Source: Chitinophagaceae bacterium PMP191F
GTDB lineage: Bacteria > Bacteroidota > Bacteroidia > Chitinophagales > Chitinophagaceae
DNA: 64,000 nt
Assembly (NCBI GenBank): GCA_001302245.1
Contig: LGYU01000014.1
Location: 124,001 to 188,000 of the forward strand
Reading direction: 5' to 3'
Shown: one piece after another, positions 9,283 to 17,853 of the stretch
How positions within the stretch are numbered: the first letter of the stretch is position 1
Layout of the letters: every line of letters starts with the position of its first letter
The notes under the pieces: generated by a model
Database searches by the model: none
What the model was told of the DNA's origin: nothing
The model's input: only the letters and a program-made list of their open reading frames with translations
Made by a program: the position numbers and the translations under genes

Positions 9283-10470
9283 TTAGATGCTATTGATAGC
9301 CTGTAAAATTATTTTGCAGGCTTTTTTTATTTCTTTCTCTGAAATAGTCAATGGTGGTGCCAGTCGTAAACACTGAGGCGCAAATAAAAACCAATCAGTT
9401 AGTACAGCTTTGTCGGCTGCCAGGCATGCATCAATGATCTTTTTATTGGTTTCAAAGCTGTCAAATTCCACAGCCATCAATAAACCGGTAGAACGGATGG
9501 TTTTGATCCTGGGATGATGTAAAAGTTCCATGAATAGCCTGGCTTTTTCACGTACACCATCGATCATTTTTTCTTCCAGCAATGCTTTCATTGCAGCCAG
9601 CCCTGCTGCACAACATACCGGGTGACCACCAAAAGTGGTAATGTGTCCCAATACGGGGTTATCTGTCAATGAACTCATGATCTTTCTGCCGGCTACAAAC
9701 GCACCCAGCGGCATGCCGCCTCCAAGTGCTTTTCCCAGCAGCACTATATCGGGTACTATGCCCCATTGTTCAAAAGCCCAGAGTGTGCCGGTGCGGCCAA
9801 ACCCGGTCTGTATTTCATCAAGGATGAGCAGGGTGCCGGTCTCATCACATTTTTTGCGTAGCGCCTTCATCCATTCGCGTATTGGTGCATGTACGCCACG
9901 TTCACCCTGTACAGACTCTGCAATAATACAGGCTGTTTGTTCGGTAATAGCATCAATACTTTCAAAAGCATTGTAGTGAAGATGTTCTATACCGGGCAGC
10001 AACGGACGAAAGGCATTACGCCAGTATTCATCGCCCAATATGCTTAGTGCGCCTTGTGTGGAACCATGATAGCTCTGGTTAAAAGCAATGATCTGCGTGC
10101 GACCGGTATATCTTTTAGCCAGTTTCATAGCGCCTTCCACAGCTTCGGCCCCGGAGTTGGTAAAGTATACGGAGTTGAGTGTAGCAGGCATATTATCTGA
10201 CAGCATTTTTGCATATTGTACCTGCGGTGTTTCCACTATTTCACCATACACCAGTATGTGCATGTAATTGTCCAGTTGATTCCTGATGGCGCTGATCACT
10301 TTCGGGTGCCGGTGCCCCACGTTACAAACACTGATGCCTGCAATCAGGTCAATATATTCTTTGCCTGATACATCCCATAACTTACTGCCTTTGGCCTTTA
10401 CAATTTCCAGTGCAAGCGGTGCTGCAGATGTCTGTGCCACGTGTTGCAGAAATAACTGACGTTGATTCAT
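9283..10470 (-). CDS. Class III pyridoxal-phosphate aminotransferase
   Basis: 395 residues, fold type I, ornithine/acetylornithine/GABA aminotransferase group. Visible motifs are the substrate/cofactor segment ISVCNVGHRHP, TNSGAEAVEGAMKLAKR (PLP phosphate loop), DEIQTGFGRTG (the Asp that contacts the PLP ring nitrogen) and LLGKALGGGMPLGAF, whose Lys forms the Schiff base. The length matches the family. The ATG at 10470 (MNQRQLFLQ) is chosen; ATG 10479 is 9 bp upstream and also possible. No arginine or lysine biosynthesis genes are adjacent, so the amino donor (ornithine, lysine or other) cannot be assigned. Confidence 0.9.
   Translation of the reverse strand: MNQRQLFLQHVAQTSAAPLALEIVKAKGSKLWDVSGKEYIDLIAGISVCNVGHRHPKVISAIRNQLDNYMHILVYGEIVETPQVQYAKMLSDNMPATLNSVYFTNSGAEAVEGAMKLAKRYTGRTQIIAFNQSYHGSTQGALSILGDEYWRNAFRPLLPGIEHLHYNAFESIDAITEQTACIIAESVQGERGVHAPIREWMKALRKKCDETGTLLILDEIQTGFGRTGTLWAFEQWGIVPDIVLLGKALGGGMPLGAFVAGRKIMSSLTDNPVLGHITTFGGHPVCCAAGLAAMKALLEEKMIDGVREKARLFMELLHHPRIKTIRSTGLLMAVEFDSFETNKKIIDACLAADKAVLTDWFLFAPQCLRLAPPLTISEKEIKKACKIILQAINSI
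9298..9328 (+). terminator. Intrinsic terminator of the ridA-like gene, inside the opposing CDS
   Basis: AGCCTGTAAAAT (9298-9309) pairs with ATTTTGCAGGCT (9311-9322), with one G-U pair and a minimal loop, followed by a seven-T run. It lies 30 bp beyond the stop codon of the RidA-like gene and within the last codons of the converging aminotransferase gene. Confidence 0.75.
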
Positions 10471-10479
10471 ACTTTTCAT

Positions 10480-10814
10480 TACAACTGCAAAGAACGCCAA
10501 TTCTACGGAATAACGGATATTTGTGAGACAACGGAATGGAGCCGGAAGTTGAAATGGAGCAAGGCGCAAGGGAAAGTCAGAAAGAAAGCACGAAGTGTGA
10601 AGTACAGCTTTTTTTTGTTTAAGCTGAACGCCCGCATAACCAGTTATTCAGACAGGTTTGACCTTTCACTTTTCGCGTAAAAAAACAACGCTTCTTTTCA
10701 TCAGGTATCCACGAATATCAGCACCGGAAACCAGAAACCTGTAACTTGCAACAGACATTTACTTTTTGCTTTATATACAGATACTACTTACAACCTATAA
10801 TTTAATAACGAACA
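10480..10814. other. Intergenic region without a gene
   Basis: 335 bp between the divergent aminotransferase and carbonic anhydrase genes. I see no convincing reading frame. The right end is A/C-rich and contains TACTTACAACCTA at 10785-10797, a 13-mer repeated exactly at 30493-30505 in front of the MazG-like gene. Confidence 0.5.
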
Positions 10815-11351
10815 ATGCCAGTTATTTTACACGTAAACGGAGTTTATCCCACTTTTGGTGACAATTGTTTTATTGCACCCAATGCTACTATTGTAGGTGA
10901 TGTGGTAATGGGAAATGATTGCAGTATATGGTTCAATGCAGTGGTGCGTGGTGATGTAAACAGTATCCGTATGGGCAATAAAGTGAATATTCAGGATGGT
11001 GCTGTGATCCATTGCACATATCAGCGTACACAAGCTATTATAGGTAACAATGTTTCTATAGGGCACAATGCATTGGTGCACGGATGTACAATACAGGATA
11101 ATGTGCTGATAGGCATGGGAGCTATTGTAATGGATAACGCAGAGATCGGCAGCAACTCCATTATTGCAGCCGGCGCAGTGGTGCTGGAAGGTACCAAAGT
11201 GCCCCCCGGAACTATCTTTGCCGGCGTGCCTGCCAAAAAAGTAAAAGATATTGACGAAAGTCATATTCAAGGCGAAATCAACAGAATAGCAAACAATTAT
11301 GTAAGGTATGCCGATTGGTTCAGGGATCAGGTAAACAGTGAAAAAAGTTAA
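10815..11351 (+). CDS. Gamma-class carbonic anhydrase family protein
   Basis: 178 residues of left-handed beta-helix hexapeptide repeats (NATIVGDVVMGNDCSIWFNAVVRGDV and onward). Histidines in VIHC, IGHNALVHGC fit the three zinc ligands of gamma carbonic anhydrases, and RGDV with GAVVLEGTKVPPG is typical of the YrdA/PaaY branch. The expected activity is reversible CO2 hydration by a trimer in the cytosol, although many YrdA-type proteins show little activity. It is followed closely by the small lipoprotein gene on the same strand. Confidence 0.92.
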   Translation: MPVILHVNGVYPTFGDNCFIAPNATIVGDVVMGNDCSIWFNAVVRGDVNSIRMGNKVNIQDGAVIHCTYQRTQAIIGNNVSIGHNALVHGCTIQDNVLIGMGAIVMDNAEIGSNSIIAAGAVVLEGTKVPPGTIFAGVPAKKVKDIDESHIQGEINRIANNYVRYADWFRDQVNSEKS

Positions 11352-11417
11352 GGCTATTGCAACTACGGGATAATATCTTTAGATTTAGTTGCGTTTAGTC
11401 CGTAGAAACCAATATTT

Positions 11418-11594
11418 ATGAAGTCAGTCCGTCATATCGTGCTTGCTACAGTTTGTTTCCTGCTATTCATTTCCCTGCATTCCTGTAGTTTATTTGGTCC
11501 GAAATACGGCTGCCCAAGTAATGGTAAAAATGTGGGAGCGGAACGGATTATAAGCGGTGAGAAAGTGCCGAAAGCCAGAAAATTCAAGGCATAG
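11418..11594 (+). CDS. 58-residue predicted lipoprotein
   Basis: MKSVRHIVLATVCFLLF is a signal peptide, with a lipobox-like LHSC; the Cys (residue 25) would be lipidated. The mature part is only 34 residues with a basic end (KVPKARKFKA). The central CPSNGKNVGAER segment looks like a conserved motif I have seen in short Bacteroidota lipoproteins, but I cannot name a family. It is 66 bp after the carbonic anhydrase gene with a weak TATCTTTA box at ~11384. Function unknown; location inferred as inner or outer membrane, periplasmic side. Confidence 0.65.
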   Translation: MKSVRHIVLATVCFLLFISLHSCSLFGPKYGCPSNGKNVGAERIISGEKVPKARKFKA

Positions 11595-11667
11595 AGCATA
11601 TTATAAACCCGGGACATAACCGGATGGTTTGTCCTGTACCCTATCCGATAATCTAAATCCGTTTCGT

Positions 11668-12000
11668 ATGAGTCTCATACTACGTACCGACTTCGGCTGT
11701 ACCGAAGCGATCATTGATGACGATTGTGGACTGAAGCGTTTTTATGAAGTGGCCAACATCCTTACCGAAGATCTGGAGATCCGTTTCACCCGCAAGGAAG
11801 ATGATTTTGACACACTCACCTGGAGTTTCCTGTACAAAGGACATGTATTAACGCTCTATTACAACATCTACACCGGTATTTCAATTTACCCGTACAAGTT
11901 TCGCGATGCGTTGCGTAAAGACAACGATGCCGTAATAGAAATTGCCAGTTACCTGGAAAGGCAGTTGCTAACGCATAAGATAAAGCGTTTTGCTTCCTGA
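11668..12000 (+). CDS. Conserved hypothetical protein (110 aa)
   Basis: The ATG at 11668 gives MSLILRTDFGCTEAIIDDD. It is a cytosolic-looking alpha/beta protein of 110 residues with no signal peptide, membrane helix or recognisable catalytic motif; FTRKEDDFDTLTWSFLYKGHVLTLYYNIYTGISIY forms the probable beta core. The codon use resembles its neighbours, and the frame is open across the gap between the lipoprotein gene and the opposing rsgA. I do not recognise the family. An in-frame TTG at 11629 is an unlikely alternative start. Confidence 0.7.
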   Translation: MSLILRTDFGCTEAIIDDDCGLKRFYEVANILTEDLEIRFTRKEDDFDTLTWSFLYKGHVLTLYYNIYTGISIYPYKFRDALRKDNDAVIEIASYLERQLLTHKIKRFAS

Positions 12001-12077
12001 GCATGATACGCTGATGAGTGGATTATTGAAAGTAAATCATTTCGCTTTTCATATTTGACCTTTCATTTTTCACCTTC

Positions 12078-13004
12078 TCAGTAATTCTTATCATCAATAG
12101 TAGCCAGTATTGAGCAATAGCTGATGTAGCGTTCTGCGCTGATGTCGCCATTTTCAACAGCGCTCTTGATGGCACATCCGGGTTCGTTCAGATGCAGGCA
12201 GTTGTTGAACTGGCAATCATTGATCAGTGCTGCCATTTCGGGATAGTAATGTGATAACTCCTGCCGGGAGATATCTACAATGCCAAATTCGCGTACACCC
12301 GGTGTGTCTATGATGCTGCCCCCAAAAGGCAGGTCGAACATTTCGGCAAACGTAGTGGTATGTAATCCTTTTCCACTCCATGAACTTACGTCCTGGGTTT
12401 TAAGTGCTAACTCCGGGAACAATGCATTGATAAAAGATGATTTACCAACTCCTGAATGTCCACTCAGTAAAGTGATCTTATCTTTCAGCAGGTCTTTCAG
12501 TTCATTTACACCTGTTTCCTGTTTAAGACTCATCAATACTACTTTGTAACCGATATCGGTATAAATATCGTTCAGCTCTTCAAACAGCTCCAGTTCCTTA
12601 TTACGGTACAGGTCAGATTTGTTGAATACAATAATAGAAGGAACATGATACGCTTCGCTGGTTACCAGGAAGCGGTCAATAAAACCTTGTGATGTTTTGG
12701 GTTCACGTAGCGTAGCAAATAATAATGACTGGTCAAGATTGGCAGCTACAATATGATGATGTCTTTTATTGGCAGGTGATTGGCGATTAATATAGTTTCT
12801 GCGCTTGTGTATTTCTGTAATGATGGCTGTATTCTCCGCTTCGTTTTCAAGATCAGCCTCTACTTCATCGCCTACTGCAAGAGGATTGGTAGATGTAATG
12901 TTGTCAATTTTGAACACCCCTTTGATGCGGGCATTCATCATGTTGCCGGTTTCGGTCTTTATGCTGTACCAGCTACCGGTAGATTTGTATACAATGGCTC
13001 TCAT
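12078..13004 (-). CDS. rsgA: Ribosome small-subunit biogenesis GTPase RsgA
   Basis: 308 residues with the circularly permuted GTPase order: OB-fold N-terminus (residues ~5-70, VYKSTGSWYSI), then G4 NKSD, G1/P-loop GHSGVGKSSFIN, G3 DTPGVREFG, then a C-terminal zinc knuckle with CQFNNCLHLNEPGC. RsgA (YjeQ) checks maturation of the 30S decoding site and leaves upon GTP hydrolysis. The length is usual. The gene lies 144 bp downstream of batA on the same strand and could be read through from the moxR operon, though the gap suggests its own promoter. Confidence 0.97.
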   Translation of the reverse strand: MRAIVYKSTGSWYSIKTETGNMMNARIKGVFKIDNITSTNPLAVGDEVEADLENEAENTAIITEIHKRRNYINRQSPANKRHHHIVAANLDQSLLFATLREPKTSQGFIDRFLVTSEAYHVPSIIVFNKSDLYRNKELELFEELNDIYTDIGYKVVLMSLKQETGVNELKDLLKDKITLLSGHSGVGKSSFINALFPELALKTQDVSSWSGKGLHTTTFAEMFDLPFGGSIIDTPGVREFGIVDISRQELSHYYPEMAALINDCQFNNCLHLNEPGCAIKSAVENGDISAERYISYCSILATIDDKNY

Positions 13005-13148
13005 TTGTCTGAACCGCTATTTTTTGTGATTACCAGGATAAGTATGCCTGATACCGGCTGGCGACCGGCTTATGGAAAGCGAAGCTGGTACATTTTTTTG
13101 GTTTGGCAGAAAAATAATTTGTGTTTGCTGTATATAGTGTCACCAGAA

Positions 13149-14144
13149 CTATGGGAATTTCCTGAACAGGGTATACTTCAATGCTATTTCCAGCAACAGG
13201 AATATGAAGGCTGCTATTGCAAACGGGAAAAAGCGTTCTGTATAGCGTTTTAATGCAGTGATCTCTATCCGTGATTTTTCCAGTTTGTCAATCTCATTAT
13301 AAATGCCTTTCAGTGAATTGTTGTCGCGTGCACGGAAATACAGGCCCCCGGTCTCATCGGCAATTGAACGCAATAATTTTTCGTCAATATTCACTTTTTG
13401 TGGCCGGGTAGTGGTTCCATCTACCGGTACCTGTGCGTAACCTTCAGACCCCACGCCAATGGTATACACGCGTATGCCGTAAGCTTTGGCCATTTCTTTG
13501 GCAACCAGCGGATCGATACGGCCACCCTGGTCCTCGCCATCGGTCAGCAAAATGATAATGCGGGTTTTGGTTTTAGAATCTTTTAAACGTTCCACACTCA
13601 GGCCAAGTCCGTCGCCAATAGCAGTACCATCTTCCAGCGCGCCTCGCTGAATATTGTAGATCTGTGATTGCAGTACATTCTGATCGGTAGTAAGCGGAAC
13701 CAATGTAAAACCTTCTCCGGAAAAGATCACAACGCCGATCCTGTCTGTAGCCCGCTCTGCCACAAATTCGGCAGCCACCTGTTTGGCAGCTTCCATACGA
13801 TTGGGCGTAAAGTCCTGCGCCAGCATACTGCCGCTTACATCGAGACATAAAATGATATCAATACCCTGACCGGATTTTAGTTCTTCATCGTTGCGCGTTT
13901 GCGGACGCGCCAGTGCAATGATGATACAACTAATGGCCAGCAGGCGAAATACAAATGGGGCATGACGTAAAGTAGTTTTCCAGGAGTTCTTTTTCCGGAA
14001 TGCCGCCAGTGAAGAAACACGTATAGCCCCTTGCTGTCTGTCACTTTTCGACAGGTACCAATAGATCATCAGGGGCAGCAATGCAAGCAGCACAAACACC
14101 CATTTCCAGGCAAAAGTGATATGTTGAAACCAGTTGTATAACAC
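13149..14144 (-). CDS. batA: Von Willebrand factor A membrane protein BatA
   Basis: 331 residues. Two N-terminal helices (WVFVLLALLPLMIYWYL and FVFRLLAISCIIIALA) flank the BatA N-domain. The VWA domain spans ~90-280 with an intact MIDAS motif (DVSGSM, the later Thr, and LTDGED), and a C-terminal helix follows (FFPFAIAAFIFLLLEIAL). It is the fourth gene of a tight moxR-DUF58-BatD-like-batA operon (2-bp gap to the previous gene). In the family, VWA proteins of this kind act with the MoxR ATPase as chaperone-like complexes at the membrane; batA was first tied to aerotolerance in Bacteroides. batB, batC and batD proper do not follow here. Confidence 0.93.
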   Translation of the reverse strand: MLYNWFQHITFAWKWVFVLLALLPLMIYWYLSKSDRQQGAIRVSSLAAFRKKNSWKTTLRHAPFVFRLLAISCIIIALARPQTRNDEELKSGQGIDIILCLDVSGSMLAQDFTPNRMEAAKQVAAEFVAERATDRIGVVIFSGEGFTLVPLTTDQNVLQSQIYNIQRGALEDGTAIGDGLGLSVERLKDSKTKTRIIILLTDGEDQGGRIDPLVAKEMAKAYGIRVYTIGVGSEGYAQVPVDGTTTRPQKVNIDEKLLRSIADETGGLYFRARDNNSLKGIYNEIDKLEKSRIEITALKRYTERFFPFAIAAFIFLLLEIALKYTLFRKFP

Positions 14145-14146
14145 GC

Positions 14147-15052
14147 TTACGGTGTATTGTTGAGTGTTTTAATAGCCGAATGAATGATGTTGAAATTGTT
14201 TTCATTATCAGCAGCTCCGGGTTGATAGCGGGCAAATTTTACAAAGTCTGCCACCTGTAATGCTTCAGCCAGTTGCCGGTATAGTTTATCATCCAGTGAT
14301 GAACGTTTCAGTTGCATGATCAATTCATCGTTGGTTTTTTCCAACGAGGCAATATTCAGTTTGCGGGCAATGAACTGTCGAAGAATATTGTTCAACCGGG
14401 TGTAATATGCTTTTTCTTCATCCTGCAGGTTCCAGCCTTTTTTACGTAGCTCTTCCATTGCCTCCATCGCTTCTTCATAGGGCGATAGTTTGATGACAGG
14501 TATAGCCGGAACCTCCCTGCGTTTTTTCAGCTTACGAATGGCTAGTATGACGATGGCTCCCAGCAACAATATTCCGGCTGCAATGATCCAGGGCAGGTAT
14601 TTTACCCATTTGGGAGGCTGTACATCTTCAATTTCTTTGATGTCGTGATAATCTTTTGACAGATCCGCTTCTGTATAAGCCACTGCAATGCCAATAGTAT
14701 CGGTATCGTATGTTTTATTGCCGGCCTGCAGTTCCAGTGCGGGTATCTGCTGGTAACCGGTATCATAACTGGTAATGGTCAGTACCTGTTCTATCTTTTT
14801 ACCATCAATGCCATCGGTGGTATCGGGTTTGCCTTTGCTGATAAATTCAAAATGCGGAATAGAATCCAGCCGGAACCAGGTCACAGGTTCGCCCAGGGGA
14901 AGGTGTACACTGAGTGTAAGTTGAATAGGTTCGCCAATCAGTATATTATCCCTGTCAACGGAGGCCTTTACCAATACCTGTGCGTTCAGCAACATGGTGG
15001 CCAGCAACAGTACAGTGCAACAAGCTATATGTGGAATGATCTTTTTCTTCAT
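14147..15052 (-). CDS. BatD-like/DUF4381-type membrane protein
   Basis: 301 residues. The ATG at 15052 gives MKKKIIPHIACCTVLLLA, a signal peptide ending NAQ. Residues ~25-150 form a BatD-like immunoglobulin domain (VLVKASVDRDNILIGEPIQLTLSV). One membrane helix (WIIAAGILLLGAIVILAI) is followed by a cytosolic helical region (YEEAMEAMEELRKKGW...YYTRLNNILRQFIARKL) as in DUF4381 proteins. It is shorter than full BatD. The stop is 2 bp before batA, and the start is 1 bp after the DUF58 gene, which indicates translational coupling in a MoxR-VWA complex. Confidence 0.85.
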   Translation of the reverse strand: MKKKIIPHIACCTVLLLATMLLNAQVLVKASVDRDNILIGEPIQLTLSVHLPLGEPVTWFRLDSIPHFEFISKGKPDTTDGIDGKKIEQVLTITSYDTGYQQIPALELQAGNKTYDTDTIGIAVAYTEADLSKDYHDIKEIEDVQPPKWVKYLPWIIAAGILLLGAIVILAIRKLKKRREVPAIPVIKLSPYEEAMEAMEELRKKGWNLQDEEKAYYTRLNNILRQFIARKLNIASLEKTNDELIMQLKRSSLDDKLYRQLAEALQVADFVKFARYQPGAADNENNFNIIHSAIKTLNNTP

Positions 15053-15053
15053 G

Positions 15054-15926
15054 CTATCGGTTACGCCCGACAAAAAATTTCTGCAATATTTTTACATAAT
15101 CATCATCTGTGCGAACGTGCAACAGTTCACAACCGGCTTTCACAAAAGCGTTTTTACAATAGTCCGTATGATTAAAAAAATCGGTCTGGTATTGTTTGCG
15201 TACCAGGAAATCGCTGGTATCGATCCATTCGTGCGCACCTGTTTCAGCATCTTCTACCTGCAGTAAACCGGCATTGGGCAATTCCATATCCATTTTATCG
15301 TACACCTTAATGCCGATCATATCATGTTTTCTGCCGGCAGCTTTCAGGGTATTTTCAAATGTATTATCAATAAAATCGCTCAGTAAGAACACAATGCTTT
15401 TCTGCCGTACTGCATTGTTGAGACGCTGCAGGGCTATATCCAGCCGCGTACCTTTGTGTTTGGGCTGTGTGGTGAGCAATTCACGTACAATGTACAGGAT
15501 ATGATCACGCCCCTTTTTAGGAGCAATGTATTTTTCAATGATATCACTGAACAGGATTACGCCCACTTTATCATTATTGCTCATGGCAGAAAATGCCAGT
15601 ATTGCAGCTATTTCAGTTACCAGGTCTTTTTTACGTGCCTGCGTGGTACCAAATAGTGAACTGGCGCTGATATCTACCATCAGCAGTACTGTTAGCTCGC
15701 GTTCTTCTTCAAACAGTTTGCTGAAAGGGTGATTGAACCTGGCAGATACATTCCAGTCAATAAAACGGATATCATCACCGGGCTGGTATTCGCGTACTTC
15801 TTTAAATAACATACCACGACCCTTAAAAGCACTATGATACTCGCCGGTAAAAAGATGCCGGGTGAGTTTTTTGCTTTTAATTTCCAGCTCACGTACTTTT
15901 TTTAATATGTCGGCGGTGGTCATCAT
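15054..15926 (-). CDS. DUF58 domain-containing protein
   Basis: 290 residues, cytosolic. FKGRGMLFKEVREYQPGDDIRFIDWNVSAR is the DUF58 signature (shown in part), followed by a degenerate VWA-like domain with MVDISASS in place of a full MIDAS, and VFLLSDFID near residue 190. DUF58 proteins are constant partners of MoxR AAA+ ATPases. The start codon overlaps the moxR stop codon by 4 bp, so the two are translationally coupled. Confidence 0.93.
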   Translation of the reverse strand: MMTTADILKKVRELEIKSKKLTRHLFTGEYHSAFKGRGMLFKEVREYQPGDDIRFIDWNVSARFNHPFSKLFEEERELTVLLMVDISASSLFGTTQARKKDLVTEIAAILAFSAMSNNDKVGVILFSDIIEKYIAPKKGRDHILYIVRELLTTQPKHKGTRLDIALQRLNNAVRQKSIVFLLSDFIDNTFENTLKAAGRKHDMIGIKVYDKMDMELPNAGLLQVEDAETGAHEWIDTSDFLVRKQYQTDFFNHTDYCKNAFVKAGCELLHVRTDDDYVKILQKFFVGRNR

Positions 15927-16924
15927 GGAACCTGTACTACACGTAATACTTCATCAATAATATTTTCGGCGCGTACATTTTCGGCTTCAGCTTCATAGCT
16001 CATGCCGATGCGGTGACGCAATACATCTTTTGAAATGCTGCGCACATCTTCAGGAATAACAAAACCACGTTTGTTAAGGAATGCCTGTGCTTTGGCTGCC
16101 AATGCCAGGTTAATGCTGGCCCTGGGCGAACCTCCGTACACGATGAGCGGCTTCAGTTTTTCAAGCCGGTATTTTTCCGGAAATCGGGTGGCAAATACAA
16201 TATCAAGAATATAGTTCTCTACCTTTTCGTCCATGTACACCTGGCGTACCAGGTCGCGTGCCTGCAATACTTCCTGCATAGATACCACGCGGCCTACTTC
16301 GGGTTGTTTAATGCCCTGTACATTCTGACGGATGATCAGTTGTTCTTCTTCCTTGGTAGGATAATCAACAATCACTTTCATAATAAAGCGATCCTGCTGT
16401 GCTTCCGGAAGCGGGTAAGTGCCTTCCTGTTCCAGCGGGTTCTGGGTAGCCAGTACCAGGAAAGGTTCATCCAGTTTATAGGTAGTGTCACCAATGGTAA
16501 CCTGGCGTTCCTGCATGGCTTCCAGCAAGGCACTCTGTACCTTGGCGGGGGCCCTGTTGATCTCGTCGGCCAGTATGAAGTTGGCAAAAATGGGCCCCTT
16601 ACGAACGATAAATTCGTTTTTGGGCTGGTTATATATCATGGTGCCGATAACGTCGGCGGGTAACAGATCGGGCGTAAACTGAATACGGCTGAATTTAGCG
16701 TGTATAGCCTGTGCCAGCGATTTGATTGTAAGCGTTTTGGCCAATCCCGGTACACCTTCCAGCAGTACGTGCCCGTTGCTCAGCAAACCAATCAGCAGCC
16801 TGTCCAGCATAGAATGCTGCCCCACAATTACCCGGGCTGTTTCATCGCGCAGGCGGTCAATAAACACGCCGTGGTACTGTATTTTTTCGTTGAGCTGGCG
16901 AATATCATCGGCTGTTAACAGCAT
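15923..16924 (-). CDS. MoxR-family AAA+ ATPase
   Basis: 333 residues. The Walker A variant GVPGLAKT, Walker B ILADEINRAPAKVQSALLEAM, sensor 1 LATQNPLEQEGTYPLPEAQ with the arginine finger region DRF, and the lid domain with GGSPRASINLALAAKA are all visible. It is the first gene of the moxR-DUF58-BatD-like-batA operon. MoxR ATPases remodel or insert metal/cofactor into client proteins, with the VWA protein as partner. Clients are unknown here. Transcription starts within the 180-bp gap shared with the divergent lipocalin-like gene. Confidence 0.95.
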   Translation of the reverse strand: MLLTADDIRQLNEKIQYHGVFIDRLRDETARVIVGQHSMLDRLLIGLLSNGHVLLEGVPGLAKTLTIKSLAQAIHAKFSRIQFTPDLLPADVIGTMIYNQPKNEFIVRKGPIFANFILADEINRAPAKVQSALLEAMQERQVTIGDTTYKLDEPFLVLATQNPLEQEGTYPLPEAQQDRFIMKVIVDYPTKEEEQLIIRQNVQGIKQPEVGRVVSMQEVLQARDLVRQVYMDEKVENYILDIVFATRFPEKYRLEKLKPLIVYGGSPRASINLALAAKAQAFLNKRGFVIPEDVRSISKDVLRHRIGMSYEAEAENVRAENIIDEVLRVVQVP

Positions 16925-17104
16925 AGAACGAGTTTAGTATGAACGATTGATAATCAAGATATGAAAATACGAACAAAGCTGTATCAAGATGCTTGCCAAC
17001 CTGCTAAAAAAACCAAAAAAGCCGATAGATAATCCATTCCGGGCAATAAAATGATGCTGTTGCAGTTAAAGAAATTAACCCTATTACAGTTTAAATCAAT
17101 ACTT

Positions 17105-17581
17105 ATGAAAAAAAGTATACGCTACATGTTGCTTTTAATGGTTGTTACACAGTTCACTTATTGTAAAAAAAGCAGCAGTTCCGAAGATACTTCGCGTACC
17201 ACACTTATTACCAGCGCTTCCTGGAAGTTCGACAATGCCTGGCTGGATGTAGACAAGGATGGCAAGGCCGATTCTCCTATTCCTTCCAGTTACCTGAAAA
17301 GCTGCCAGACAGACAATGTGGTTACACTGAAATCTGATGGTACCGGTACACTGGATGAAGGTGCTTCAAAATGTAATACTGAAGATCCGCAAACCAGCAG
17401 TTTTACGTGGTTGTTCAAAGACAATGAAAATACCATCAATCTTTCCACTGCCATCATCACCGGTGTTGAAGGCGATATTAAGATCACTGCTTTAACCGGC
17501 AGCAAACTCCAATTGCAGAAAGAGGTTGTTTATGTGGGCTTCCCTCAGTCTGTAAACATAATATTGGATCTGAAACATTAG
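17105..17581 (+). CDS. Lipocalin-like lipoprotein
   Basis: 158 residues from ATG 17105. MKKSIRYMLLLMVVTQFTYC is a lipoprotein signal with Cys20 as the lipidation site, followed by a KKSSSSED linker. The mature domain (ASWKFDNAWLDVDKDGKADSP, then VVTLKSDGTGTLDEGASKC, FTWLFKDNENTINL and ITALTGSKLQLQKEV) matches the pattern of the lipocalin-like domains of Bacteroidota (W...G.W start, T..G.....W.......L, L....L.L). Two Cys in the mature part may form a disulfide. Ligand unknown. Divergent from moxR. Confidence 0.78.
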   Translation: MKKSIRYMLLLMVVTQFTYCKKSSSSEDTSRTTLITSASWKFDNAWLDVDKDGKADSPIPSSYLKSCQTDNVVTLKSDGTGTLDEGASKCNTEDPQTSSFTWLFKDNENTINLSTAIITGVEGDIKITALTGSKLQLQKEVVYVGFPQSVNIILDLKH

Positions 17582-17720
17582 GAGTGTGGTGAGTTGTCAG
17601 TCAATGTCGTAGAATTAAGCTCGGTCAGGAGCCGGGCACAAGTACATTTATCTACAGGCGCCACGATGTGGCCAAACTAAATTTAACGATATTGAGTTGA
17701 GTTATCATTGATGATGAAAT

Positions 17721-17769
17721 CAAAAACGCCAGTTGCAGGTTATATGGTTACTAACTTGTAACTGGCGTT
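17721..17769 (-). terminator. Intrinsic terminator of nadE
   Basis: An 18-bp stem (17725-17742 with 17752-17769; core AACGCCAGTT / AACTGGCGTT, G-U pairs inside) with a 9-nt loop. On the minus strand it is followed by a five-T run (17722-17726). It lies 85 bp beyond the nadE stop codon in the right direction. Confidence 0.7.
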
Positions 17770-17853
17770 CTGCATTAAGCATTTATCAGCCATTCATTAA
17801 AACACAGCCTCAACTTATCTTCCCCACTAAAACCTATCACTGTATTTAGCGTC

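Noticed and set aside
12780-13253. 157-codon plus-strand frame over the rsgA-batA gap
   Set aside because: It overlaps both real genes antisense; Cys- and aromatic-rich composition typical of shadow frames.
17725-17769. Long inverted repeat as a possible mobile element end
   Set aside because: The minus-strand T run and its position after nadE explain it as a terminator.
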